A DNA stretch of 61,850 nucleotides from Candidatus Nitrotoga sp. 1052 (GTDB lineage: Bacteria; Pseudomonadota; Gammaproteobacteria; Burkholderiales; Gallionellaceae). The notes under the pieces are model-generated. The model was not told the DNA's origin, did not search any database, and worked only from the letters and a program-made list of their open reading frames with translations. The stretch lies in the NCBI RefSeq assembly GCF_927312905.1, contig NZ_CAKMHQ010000067.1, positions 1-61,850 of the forward strand, given 5' to 3'. Shown one piece after another: positions 40,306 through 48,147 of the stretch (positions are counted from its first letter, which is position 1; every line of letters begins with the position of its first letter). A program made the position numbers and the translations under genes.

Positions 40306-40815
40306 TTCAATGGATTGTTCAATAATCCATAAAAAATTAGTTATCAATCGCCATTTTTAATCCACCGGATAAGTGTTGAAACCTTTTAACAGGTTTGACA
40401 AACAGGCTAGGCGTCCATCAAGCCATGGGAAACCTAGGATGATGTCCAATGCTTTCGCTGCCGAAAGTAGCCATAGGCATTAACTGCAAGGCTGCCACTT
40501 GAAAATGGTGAAACACTTTCCAATCAGGTGGATCCGCCTCTGTGTTCAAGCCGATTTAGACCCGGGGTAATGGTGGCTTGAGCTAAAACCCATTTGCTAT
40601 TATCGTCATCGCCCTGCTGTCAATCGTTTGCTCCATTCTTTATTTGGCACTCCTGTTTTAAGTTTAACCAAATGTTGGTGCCCTTTTTTTAGCGTGGGTT
40701 ACGCATCCGCAGTCTGCCGTTGAATAGATTTGGAAAGATTACGCTATACTTCATTTATTCAATATCCTTCATCGAATAAAAATGTATTTAATAATGGAAT
40801 GATAAATAGGGAGCT
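40306..40815. other. 510-bp gene-free region before rlpA
   Basis: No open frame longer than about 40 codons with protein-like character is present on either strand. Near 40744 there is a possible -10 box TATACT with a poor -35, which could serve rlpA. The middle (40390-40600) is GC-richer than usual spacer and may be decayed coding DNA, but I cannot name a parent. Confidence 0.4.
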
Positions 40816-41799
40816 ATGCAAGTGAATAAACAAACTGGACTGATACTGTTTGCAGCAATCATTCTTACGGCATGTAGCGGCGTACCTACGCGCAAGGAGG
40901 ACACACGCAGCACACCGGCTCCCGTAATCGAATCGCACGTTGTTCTGCCCCCCTCGGTTGTGCAACCAAAACGTGGCGGTTATTTGGAAGGCGACAGCCC
41001 TGGTGTCGATGTGCCCATCAATTTGGCCGCCATCCCGGATGCTGTCCCGCGCGTTGAACCTTTGCACCGTTTTGCGAACACCCAATATTCCGCTTTAGGA
41101 AAGACATACACGCCTTTAATTTCGCCGGGTAAATTCAAGGAGCGAGGTGTTGCTTCCTGGTATGGAAAAAAATTCCATGGTAAGCGCACCGCAAGCGGAG
41201 AAATATATGATATGTATGGCATGACAGCCGCTCATCCTATATTACCTGTACCCAGTTACGCGCGCGTAACGAATCTTGCGAACAAAAAATCGGTAGTGGT
41301 TCGTATCAATGACCGCGGTCCATTTTTGCGTGAGCGCATTATTGATCTTTCATATGCCGCCGCGTACAAACTTGGCATTGTAAATGATGGCAGTGCCGAA
41401 GTTGTGGTGGAGGTGGAGAGCCTTGCGGCAGACAATTATGTCCAGCCTCTAGGGGTAACGGATTCAGTGGTGATGACTCCCTTAAAATCGACAACGGATT
41501 CGGTGGTGGTTACCCCATTAAAGTCTACAACAGCACCATCAGCTTCAGGCGAAGCGGCGGCGAGTGGAAATGTGTATCTGCAATTGGGTGCCTTCCGCTC
41601 ACAGCAGGGTGCTGAAAGCTTTCTTTCGCGCATGAGCGTTGAATTTGAGGGAAGCGGCAAACGAGTCGAGTTGTATCAGAAAGAGGATGACATGGTGCGC
41701 GTGCATGTTGGCCCCTATTCAACACAGGATGAGGCGCGCGCTACCGCAGAAAAATTGGAGCCGCGCCTGGGATTCAAGCCTTTGGTGAAACTGCATTAA
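40816..41799 (+). CDS. rlpA: septal-ring lytic transglycosylase RlpA-like lipoprotein
   Basis: The 327-residue protein has a lipoprotein signal ending ILTAC (Cys17), a double-psi beta-barrel domain (about 110-210: ASWYGKKFHGKRTASGEIYDM, with VRINDRGPF) and a C-terminal SPOR domain (about 255-325). It cleaves glycan strands lacking stem peptides at the septum. Between the two domains lies a perfect-register 12-residue tandem repeat (TDSVVMTPLKST / TDSVVVTPLKST). Confidence 0.9.
   Translation: MQVNKQTGLILFAAIILTACSGVPTRKEDTRSTPAPVIESHVVLPPSVVQPKRGGYLEGDSPGVDVPINLAAIPDAVPRVEPLHRFANTQYSALGKTYTPLISPGKFKERGVASWYGKKFHGKRTASGEIYDMYGMTAAHPILPVPSYARVTNLANKKSVVVRINDRGPFLRERIIDLSYAAAYKLGIVNDGSAEVVVEVESLAADNYVQPLGVTDSVVMTPLKSTTDSVVVTPLKSTTAPSASGEAAASGNVYLQLGAFRSQQGAESFLSRMSVEFEGSGKRVELYQKEDDMVRVHVGPYSTQDEARATAEKLEPRLGFKPLVKLH
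41458..41529 (+). repeat. two-copy 36-bp tandem repeat inside rlpA
   Basis: Units 41458-41493 and 41494-41529 differ at a few third positions and one codon and encode 12 residues each in the linker between the two RlpA domains. Slippage in a spacer is the simplest explanation. Confidence 0.85.
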
Positions 41800-41886
41800 T
41801 TGAAGAGTCCAAATTTTATTTGGGGGCATTACTCTTTAGTCAGTAATTGAGCGTGAATTTTTGATTCTGAATGCTTAAACTCGTGC

Positions 41887-41915
41887 GGGTACCAAAAATG
41901 TATTTTATGGTACCC
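41887..41915. promoter_or_regulatory. inverted repeat before modE, possible operator
   Basis: GGGTACCA (41887-41894) and TGGTACCC (41908-41915) are perfect inverse copies around a 13-nt AT-rich centre that is itself partly dyadic. It ends 43 bp before the modE ATG. It does not match the ModE consensus and its ligand is unknown. Confidence 0.5.
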
Positions 41916-41958
41916 CTGTCAAGTATGTTTCGACCTTTAATCTAGTGTAATTATTTCG

Positions 41959-42768
41959 ATGACAGTGCCACCCAAAATTCATGTTGGGAACTTCAGTACA
42001 TCCTTGTCGCTCGATTTTGATGGCGGTAAGGTTTCCGCACGAAGACTGGAGTTACTGGTTGCGATAAGTCGGGAAAATTCGATAAATGGAGCCGCAAAGG
42101 CTGTCGGGATGACCTATAAGGGAGCCTGGGAAGCGGTTGAGGGCATGAACAATCTTGCTGGGGTATCGCTGGTAACGGCTTGGCAAGGAGGCCGTGGCGG
42201 TGGCAGGGCAGAGCTAACCGAGGTGGGACAGCGTTTGGTAGATGAACTGGGACGCATCGCGGCATTACAGGCCCAATTTTTCGCGGCACTCGATAAAGAG
42301 GTAACGCTGGGAAATAGTTTTCAGCTTCTGAAAAGGATTGGAATAAATACGAGTGCGCGCAATGCCTTCAGGGGAATGGTTGAAAGCGTGCAAAAGGGCG
42401 CAGTAAATGCAGAGGTGGTGCTTAGACTGGCCAGTGGTGAAGCTCTGTACGCTATGGTTACCCAGGAAAGCGTCCGCTCACTGGATCTCGTGCCGGGTAA
42501 AGCGGTATATGCATTAATCAATGCATCGTGGATTATTCTGACTTTGATGGACGAGAAGATCAAAACATCAGCGCGTAACCGGTTGTGCGGGGTGGTCAAT
42601 CATATTGAGCAAGGTTCGGTGAATACTGAAGTGCTGCTTGATCTGGGGAATGGCGTTACCCTTGCTGCAATTATTACTAACGAGTCGCACAAAGTGCTCG
42701 GGCTTGCTGTTGGTGGTCGTGCATGTGCTTTGATCAAGGCGTCCCACATTATTATCGGGGTAGACTAA
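41959..42768 (+). CDS. modE: molybdate-responsive regulator ModE with two Mop domains
   Basis: The 269-residue protein has an N-terminal winged helix (about 15-110; RRLELLVAISRENSINGAAK and TYKGAWEAVEGMNNL with the GGRGGG wing) and two C-terminal Mop/TOBE molybdate-binding domains (about 130-195 and 200-268, each with SARN and TNES/TQES turns). On binding molybdate, ModE dimers act as repressors or activators. It is followed by its probable target genes on the same strand. Confidence 0.95.
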   Translation: MTVPPKIHVGNFSTSLSLDFDGGKVSARRLELLVAISRENSINGAAKAVGMTYKGAWEAVEGMNNLAGVSLVTAWQGGRGGGRAELTEVGQRLVDELGRIAALQAQFFAALDKEVTLGNSFQLLKRIGINTSARNAFRGMVESVQKGAVNAEVVLRLASGEALYAMVTQESVRSLDLVPGKAVYALINASWIILTLMDEKIKTSARNRLCGVVNHIEQGSVNTEVLLDLGNGVTLAAIITNESHKVLGLAVGGRACALIKASHIIIGVD

Positions 42769-42974
42769 CGAAATAAACACAGCCAATGTGAGTTTTTAAC
42801 TACCGTTATATATTTTGTATTTGGCATGTTGTGGACGTATAACTAAAATAAATTTTTCAGTCCATTGAATTAATGGCAATGTTCAAGTTTTTTGATTCGT
42901 ACGCCAAGTTCATGGCGGCATGAAAATAATTTCATTTAAATGCTAGAGAATATTGGTTAGATCAGTATTGCTTG

Positions 42975-43008
42975 ATATGCGTAATATACTGAAGTATATT
43001 ACGCATAT
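42975..43008. promoter_or_regulatory. perfect 34-nt palindrome containing a ModE-like box
   Basis: Two 16-nt arms (ATATGCGTAATATACT and its exact inverse) flank GA. Inside, positions 42980-43003 read CGTAATATA-N6-TATATTACG, which differs from the ModE consensus CGNTATATA-N6-TATATAACG by one base in each half. It lies 200 bp upstream of the molbindin start, so it may control that promoter. The consensus is recalled from Escherichia coli work. Confidence 0.65.
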
Positions 43009-43076
43009 CCCGAAAATAGGATTGGCTACTATAAGAGGGTTTCCTGTCACTATTTCTTAAATAGAAGCAGGAAAAG

Positions 43077-43184
43077 ATGAATAACATAAGGTGGGCGCCC
43101 GTCAAGAAAGCTGGATGGGTGTGCCATAGTGCAAATATTTTTGTTCACGGCATCCATGAACAAGATTGTTGGCCATTTTCATAA
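43077..43184 (+). CDS. possible 35-residue protein upstream of the molbindin gene
   Basis: An ATG preceded by a good ribosome site (AGCAGGAAAAG) opens a 35-codon frame (MNNIRWAPVKKAGWVCHS and on, ending DCWPFS). It ends 23 bp before the TTG start of the molbindin. No family is recognised; it may be a leader peptide or chance. Confidence 0.3.
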   Translation: MNNIRWAPVKKAGWVCHSANIFVHGIHEQDCWPFS

Positions 43185-43207
43185 ATATAGGTATAGGGGT
43201 GCTTAAC

Positions 43208-43636
43208 TTGAAAACAAGTGCCAGAAATATGTTGCAAGGCAAGATTGAATCCGTTGTTGGCGGGGCAGTTAATTCAGAAGTGACTCTGAGACTGGATGAT
43301 GGCGTGGCAGTGTACGCTATCGTTACCAATGAAAGTGTGCAGACATTGGGCCTTGCGCCAGGCAAAGTTGCAAGCGCGTTGATCAAGTCATCGTGGGTGA
43401 TTTTGACTTCGGCGGATGAAAAGATAGTAACGTCGGCACGAAATCGGCTGTGCGGAGTGGTCAGTCGAATAGAAAAAGGGGTGGTGAATACCGAGATAGT
43501 ATTGGACATAGGTTTCGACACTAGCTTTGTTGCGATGATTACCAATGAATCGCAAAATTTGCTCAAATTTTCCGTGGGAAGCCCGGCCTGTGCGCTAGTT
43601 AAGGCATCGCATGTGATACTTGCCGTAGAAGAATAA
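43208..43636 (+). CDS. molbindin, two Mop domains (ModG-like)
   Basis: TTG 43208, with GGGG about 8 bp upstream, gives a 142-residue protein beginning (M)KTSARNMLQGKI, the canonical Mop start; longer frames upstream add unrelated residues. Both halves repeat the Mop pattern (SARN at the start, TNES, then GLAPGK or SVGSPACALVKASHVIL). Such proteins store molybdate or deliver it. It resembles the Mop part of the adjacent ModE and probably arose with it. Confidence 0.88.
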   Translation: MKTSARNMLQGKIESVVGGAVNSEVTLRLDDGVAVYAIVTNESVQTLGLAPGKVASALIKSSWVILTSADEKIVTSARNRLCGVVSRIEKGVVNTEIVLDIGFDTSFVAMITNESQNLLKFSVGSPACALVKASHVILAVEE

Positions 43637-43650
43637 GGATAGGTATCAAT

Positions 43651-43675
43651 AAAACCGCAGCCCATGCGGTTTTTT
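43651..43675 (+). terminator. rho-independent terminator after the molbindin gene
   Basis: AAAACCGCA (43651-43659) pairs with TGCGGTTTT (43665-43673) around GCCCA and is followed by T residues to 43675. It lies 15 bp after the molbindin stop. The longest reading frame of the porin would start inside it (43664), which argues for the later GTG start. Confidence 0.9.
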
Positions 43676-43684
43676 AATAATAAG

Positions 43685-43708
43685 CGTTATATAGTTGTGT
43701 ATATTTTG
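43685..43708 (+). promoter_or_regulatory. second ModE-like box, before the porin-modABC genes
   Basis: CGTTATATA-GTTGTG-TATATTTTG matches the left half of CGNTATATA-N6-TATATAACG exactly and the first five of nine bases (plus the last) of the right half. It lies in the 63 bp between the molbindin terminator and the porin start, where a separate promoter is needed. Confidence 0.55.
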
Positions 43709-43738
43709 CTTCGGAATTATTTACCTAAGGCCAAATTT

Positions 43739-45451
43739 GTGAACAAAATTTCAAATTTCCCATTAGTCGGGATTGTTAATAAACTTGCCTATTTTAAGAA
43801 GGTTGCAAGCCTAATAGGGCTGGTTCTTCTCAAGATTAAAAGATCTGAATCGGCGGTAAAAGCCGGAATTCTGGCGGGCAGTCTATTAATGGCATCTCCC
43901 TATGCAAATGCGAAGGAAAATATGCAGCTGAATCCGCTTGGCAACGAATTGGGCCAGGAACTCAGTGTAAATGAAAAATCTCAGGAAATTACCCTGGAAA
44001 ACACCTCGTTAAAAATCGAAAAACCGTCTCAACCAGAAGCATCCGCTGTTACAACAGCAAACCGTGCTTACTATGTTCCAATCCGTAGTTATTCGTTAGA
44101 GCTTCAAACCGAACCTCCCCGTTATGTCAAGCAAGTCAACAAGACATGGTTAAAAGATATTGAAGGTTTGCAAGATGTGGATTGGCTTGACCTGGGTGTG
44201 GAAGCCCGGCTTCGCTATGAATATCGTGACAATGATTTTCGCCGCAAAACAGATGTACTGGATCAACCATATTATTTGCGAACACGTCTTTTTGCGGCGG
44301 TTAAAAATAAATTTGACCCATTACGCGCCACGATTGAACTTCAAGACTCTCGGCGATATAACAGCCAATTTGCGAATACCAATTTGGAGGTAAATGCAGC
44401 CGAAATAATTCAAGGCTATGGTGAGCTGTATTTTAAAGATGCGCTGGGTACAGATGATCTGGGTAACGATAGACCCCTGAGTGTGAAAGCTGGACGTTTG
44501 GCCTTTGAGATGACAGATAAACGCCTGGTCGCACGAAATGAGTTCCGCAATACCACGAATACATTTCAGGGTTTACGGGTGACTTTAGGGCAAAAATATA
44601 GTGATTGGCAAGCGGACATGTTTGCTCTTAATCCAGTAAGTCGCTTTATGGATCCGGAGGATAAAGCCGATCAAGCCAACAGGTTCTATGGCGCTGTAGG
44701 AGATTGGCGCAAATGGTCGAAAGTGATCACGCTACAGCCTTATTACTATTTGCTGCAACAAAATGGCAGCAAGGTTCTATATGCTTCGGATGGAACCATT
44801 GCACCGGCAAGTGCCCATAAAAATCGTGAGATTAATACCGCAGGTTTGCGTGGATATGGTTCGGTAGGCAAGACCGGACTGGATTATGACTTTAATTATG
44901 CCAAGCAATGGGGCAAGGATGGCGGGTTGGATCACGACGCATATACGTATAGCCTGGAAGCAGGCTATACCACCGAACATCCATGGAAACCGCGTTTTAG
45001 CGCGAATACCACTTATGTCACCGGCGATAAAAACCCAAACGACAATACAAGTCAGCGTTTTGAGCGCTTATTTGGTTTCAATAGGCCGCTGTCCAATAAT
45101 GATTATGCACTACTGACAAACATCCAAGTTTTTAAGCTTCGCTCGGAGCTTAACCCCACGGATAAATTAAAAATGGACTTTGGCTATACTTGGATTAAAT
45201 TAGCCAGTGCCACTGATTCCTGGGTTCCTGGAGCTAACTTACGTGATCCCACTGGTAAAAGTGGTAAAGACGTTGGCCAAGAGTTCGATATCCGGGTGCG
45301 GTATCCAATAAGGAAAAACATGGCGCTTACAGTAGGCTACGCATATTTCATGGCAGGTGACTTTACTAAAAAAACGTCCAACCTGGTAGAGCCGGGACGT
45401 AACGCAAATTCAAATTTTCTTTACGTAGAAACCACGGTAACTGCATTCTAG
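43739..45451 (+). CDS. outer-membrane porin, alginate-export-like, in the molybdate operon
   Basis: GTG 43739 has AAGG 8 bp upstream and avoids the terminator inside the longer frame; it gives 570 residues. A signal peptide lies at about residues 39-59 (VKAGILAGSLLMASPYANA), so a still later start is possible. The mature protein shows many short amphipathic strands typical of a beta-barrel (LGVEARLRYEYRDN, KAGRLAFEMTDKRLV, GYTTEHPWKPRFS) and ends in aromatic F. It resembles alginate-export (AlgE-like) porins. Lying between molbindin and modABC, 25 bp before modA, it may admit molybdate; that is inference from position. Confidence 0.75.
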   Translation: MNKISNFPLVGIVNKLAYFKKVASLIGLVLLKIKRSESAVKAGILAGSLLMASPYANAKENMQLNPLGNELGQELSVNEKSQEITLENTSLKIEKPSQPEASAVTTANRAYYVPIRSYSLELQTEPPRYVKQVNKTWLKDIEGLQDVDWLDLGVEARLRYEYRDNDFRRKTDVLDQPYYLRTRLFAAVKNKFDPLRATIELQDSRRYNSQFANTNLEVNAAEIIQGYGELYFKDALGTDDLGNDRPLSVKAGRLAFEMTDKRLVARNEFRNTTNTFQGLRVTLGQKYSDWQADMFALNPVSRFMDPEDKADQANRFYGAVGDWRKWSKVITLQPYYYLLQQNGSKVLYASDGTIAPASAHKNREINTAGLRGYGSVGKTGLDYDFNYAKQWGKDGGLDHDAYTYSLEAGYTTEHPWKPRFSANTTYVTGDKNPNDNTSQRFERLFGFNRPLSNNDYALLTNIQVFKLRSELNPTDKLKMDFGYTWIKLASATDSWVPGANLRDPTGKSGKDVGQEFDIRVRYPIRKNMALTVGYAYFMAGDFTKKTSNLVEPGRNANSNFLYVETTVTAF

Positions 45452-45476
45452 TTACACAAAGGCAAGGGGCTTAATA

Positions 45477-46250
45477 ATGATTATTTTTTTGCGCACCATC
45501 GTTATCGCATTAGCATTGAGTGCTTGCACCGCAATGGCTGAGAATATAACCATCGTCGCCGCTTCCAGTATAAAATTTGCCATGGCCGATATCGTGAGTA
45601 AGTTTAATACCGAAAATCGTAATGACGCGGTAACGGCTATGTATGGCTCCTCAGGGAAATTCACTACGCAAATTCAGAATGGTGCGCCTTTTGATATGTT
45701 GTTCGCGGCCGACGTTAATTTTCCGCAGATGTTGAAAAAAGAGGGGCTAACGAGTTCGGACCCGGTAGTTTATGCGATCGGTCGTCTGGTAATCTGGTCC
45801 TCAACGACTGATGCCACCAAACTGACGCTACAAAAATTGTCTAATGCGAATATTCGTAAAGTGTCCATTGCCAACCCGGATGTAGCCCCCTATGGCATGC
45901 GTGCCAAAGAAGCGCTGAAATCGGTCGGAATGTGGGAAAAAATACAGTATAAGCTGGTCTTTGGAGAAAATATTGAACATGCTACCCAGATGGTGAGAAC
46001 CGGCGCAGCCGATGCCGGTATTATTGCCCTTTCGCTGGCGCGTAATCCTGAAATGTCCAAACAGGGCGGATACAGCTTAATTGACAGCAGTCTTCATGGA
46101 TCATTGGCACAAGCCTTTGTAATAACCAAGCGCGCGAAGGACAGTGCGCTTGCGCGGCGGTTTGCGGCTTATGTTCAGACACTCGAATCGCGTAACACGA
46201 TAGAAAAATATGGCTTTGTGCTACCTGAAAATATTAGGTCGGAAAAATAG
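45477..46250 (+). CDS. modA: molybdate ABC transporter, substrate-binding protein
   Basis: The 257-residue periplasmic protein has a signal peptide (cleavage near ACTAMA) and the ModA pattern ITIVAASSIKFAMADI, GSSGKFTTQIQNGAPFDMLFAAD, and GRLVIWS. The serine residues near 10 and 37 of the mature form are the usual oxyanion ligands. It heads modABC. Confidence 0.95.
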   Translation: MIIFLRTIVIALALSACTAMAENITIVAASSIKFAMADIVSKFNTENRNDAVTAMYGSSGKFTTQIQNGAPFDMLFAADVNFPQMLKKEGLTSSDPVVYAIGRLVIWSSTTDATKLTLQKLSNANIRKVSIANPDVAPYGMRAKEALKSVGMWEKIQYKLVFGENIEHATQMVRTGAADAGIIALSLARNPEMSKQGGYSLIDSSLHGSLAQAFVITKRAKDSALARRFAAYVQTLESRNTIEKYGFVLPENIRSEK

Positions 46251-46253
46251 ATT

Positions 46254-46958
46254 TTGGAGTATTTCAGGCAAAGCTTGAGTTTTACAGCAGAGGACTGGAC
46301 AGCGATCGGGCTTACGCTGCGCCTATGTTTGTTCACTACAATAATTTTGTTGGCCATTGCAACACCTGTGGCTTGGTGGTTGGCTAGCGGACGCTCAGCC
46401 TGTCGAACCATTGTACAGGCGGTGGTAGCATTGCCACTGGTGTTGCCGCCTACCGTGATTGGGTTTTATCTGTTGATCTCACTTGGTCCGCGCGGCTTCA
46501 TCGGCGGAACATTAGAAAATATGGGGCTGCATCACCTTGCTTTTACTTTTGAGGGAATCCTGATCGGCTCCGTGTTGTATTCCCTGCCATTTGCCGTGCA
46601 TCCATTGGAGCAGGCTTTTTCCAGTCTGGGGCGGCGTCCGGTCGAGGTGGCTGCCTCATTTGGCGCTGGCGCGATAGATCAGTTCGTTAGCGTAATTTTA
46701 CCGATGACCAAACGTGGCTTCATTGTCGCCATTACGCTTACTTTCGCACACACCATAGGTGAATTCGGAGTAGTCCTAATGGTGGGCGGCAATATTCCGG
46801 GGGTAACCCACGTATTATCAACCACTATCTATGGCTATACCGAGGGTATGCAGTACGATGCTGCGGGCAGGCTTAGCCTGATGTTGTTGATTTTTTCCTT
46901 TATGGTGCTGTGTATGGTGTATTGGCTTAATCGACGTTTTGAGATGGTCAAGCCATGA
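46254..46958 (+). CDS. modB: molybdate ABC transporter, permease
   Basis: The protein has up to 234 residues, five to six transmembrane helices and the EAA-like loop EVAASFGAGAIDQFVSVILPM. No ATG is available; the frame opens at TTG 46254, and a TTG at 46275 (SFTAEDWTAI) with AGG upstream fits the family start as well. Its 3' end overlaps modC as ATGA. Confidence 0.93.
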   Translation: MEYFRQSLSFTAEDWTAIGLTLRLCLFTTIILLAIATPVAWWLASGRSACRTIVQAVVALPLVLPPTVIGFYLLISLGPRGFIGGTLENMGLHHLAFTFEGILIGSVLYSLPFAVHPLEQAFSSLGRRPVEVAASFGAGAIDQFVSVILPMTKRGFIVAITLTFAHTIGEFGVVLMVGGNIPGVTHVLSTTIYGYTEGMQYDAAGRLSLMLLIFSFMVLCMVYWLNRRFEMVKP

Positions 46959-48025
46959 CCTTGTCCGTATGTGCCCGGATTACTCATTCAGATTTTGTTT
47001 TTGACGTTGATGTCGCTTGGCCCGCGGAAGGTGTCACCGTTCTGTTTGGACGTTCTGGCTCGGGCAAGACTACATTGCTGCGCTTGATTGCTGGTCTGGA
47101 GCGTCCGAGCCATGCGCGCGTACACTTTCGTGATGAAAATTGGCAGGATGGAGGGCGCTGGGTGCCACTGCATCGGCGCCGGATTGGCATGGTTTTTCAG
47201 GAGGCAAGCTTATTTCCACATTTATTGGTACGCGAAAATCTTCTCTACGGTTACCAGCGCATCCCGGCTACGGAACGAAAAGTACATTTGGACGAAGTGG
47301 TGGGAATGCTGGACATCGGAAATTTGATCGGGCGTAGTGTGAACCAGCTTTCTGGTGGGGAGCGTCAACGTGTTGCCTTGGGGCGTGCTTTGCTGGCAAG
47401 CCCGCGCTTGCTGTTGATGGATGAGCCACTTTCTGCGCTCGATACACAGACCAAGCGCGATATCCTTCCATACCTAGAGCGCTTGGTGGAGCAAGCGGGT
47501 GTCCCGATTGTGTATGTTACCCATGCACCAGCTGAAGTGGAACGCTTGGCCGACCGGGTTGTATTTTTGCGGGATGGGCACATCGATCGCGTAGAAACAC
47601 TCAAACACACCTTGTCGCGACCGGATTCCCCGTTATTTAATGATGAAGGAGTGGTTTCGGTCATTGAGGGAAAGTTGGGGCAGAAAGAACATGGGTTAAC
47701 TCCTTTTCATGTTGGGGAAGATTGTTTTTGGTTGAGTGCCCCTGTTTATTCAGAAGGTGCTGGCAGGCCGCAACGTTTGCGTATTCTTGCTAAGGATGTC
47801 GGTATAGCTCTCTTTAAACCGGAGAGTACAAGTCTTCTGAATATATTGCAGGTGACAATAGAACGTATAGACCTCGCTCGTGAGGGGCACGTACTGCTCG
47901 GATTACGTTTAAGCGGAGGACAAAATTTGTTTACGGAAATCACTGCATGGTCACGTGATCGACTAGATTTACGCAAGGGACTTGTCGTATATGCCATGAT
48001 CAAAACGGTTGCGTTGGCGGAGTAA
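46955..48025 (+). CDS. modC: molybdate ABC transporter, ATPase
   Basis: The 356-residue protein has Walker A GRSGSGKTT (near 32), the signature LSGGERQRVALGRALL, Walker B LLLMDEPLSALD, and a C-terminal Mop/TOBE domain (about 290-352, LLNILQVTIERID). It powers molybdate import. It ends the operon and converges on ccmI. Confidence 0.95.
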   Translation: MTLSVCARITHSDFVFDVDVAWPAEGVTVLFGRSGSGKTTLLRLIAGLERPSHARVHFRDENWQDGGRWVPLHRRRIGMVFQEASLFPHLLVRENLLYGYQRIPATERKVHLDEVVGMLDIGNLIGRSVNQLSGGERQRVALGRALLASPRLLLMDEPLSALDTQTKRDILPYLERLVEQAGVPIVYVTHAPAEVERLADRVVFLRDGHIDRVETLKHTLSRPDSPLFNDEGVVSVIEGKLGQKEHGLTPFHVGEDCFWLSAPVYSEGAGRPQRLRILAKDVGIALFKPESTSLLNILQVTIERIDLAREGHVLLGLRLSGGQNLFTEITAWSRDRLDLRKGLVVYAMIKTVALAE

Positions 48026-48052
48026 ATATCAACAAGACACATTGAAATTTAT

Positions 48053-48092
48053 AAGCGTAAGATGCCCATCTGCCCAGAGGATTTTTACGCTT
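48053..48092. terminator. possible bidirectional terminator between modC and ccmI
   Basis: AAGCGTAA (48053-48060) pairs with TTACGCTT (48085-48092) around 24 nt, with a T run inside the loop side. It lies in the spacer between convergent genes. The loop is long, so the call is weak. Confidence 0.35.
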
Positions 48093-48147
48093 CATAGAGC
48101 ATCAACGCATAATGGTAAAACCGCGTGAATTGGAGCAAACTCCTCGT

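Noticed and set aside
43102-43665. 187-codon ORF opposite the molbindin gene
   Set aside because: The plus strand clearly encodes two Mop domains with family motifs, so the opposite frame is a shadow.
43664-43738. Longest possible start of the porin (25 extra residues)
   Set aside because: The ATG lies inside the stem of a strong terminator and has no ribosome site; GTG 43739 has one.
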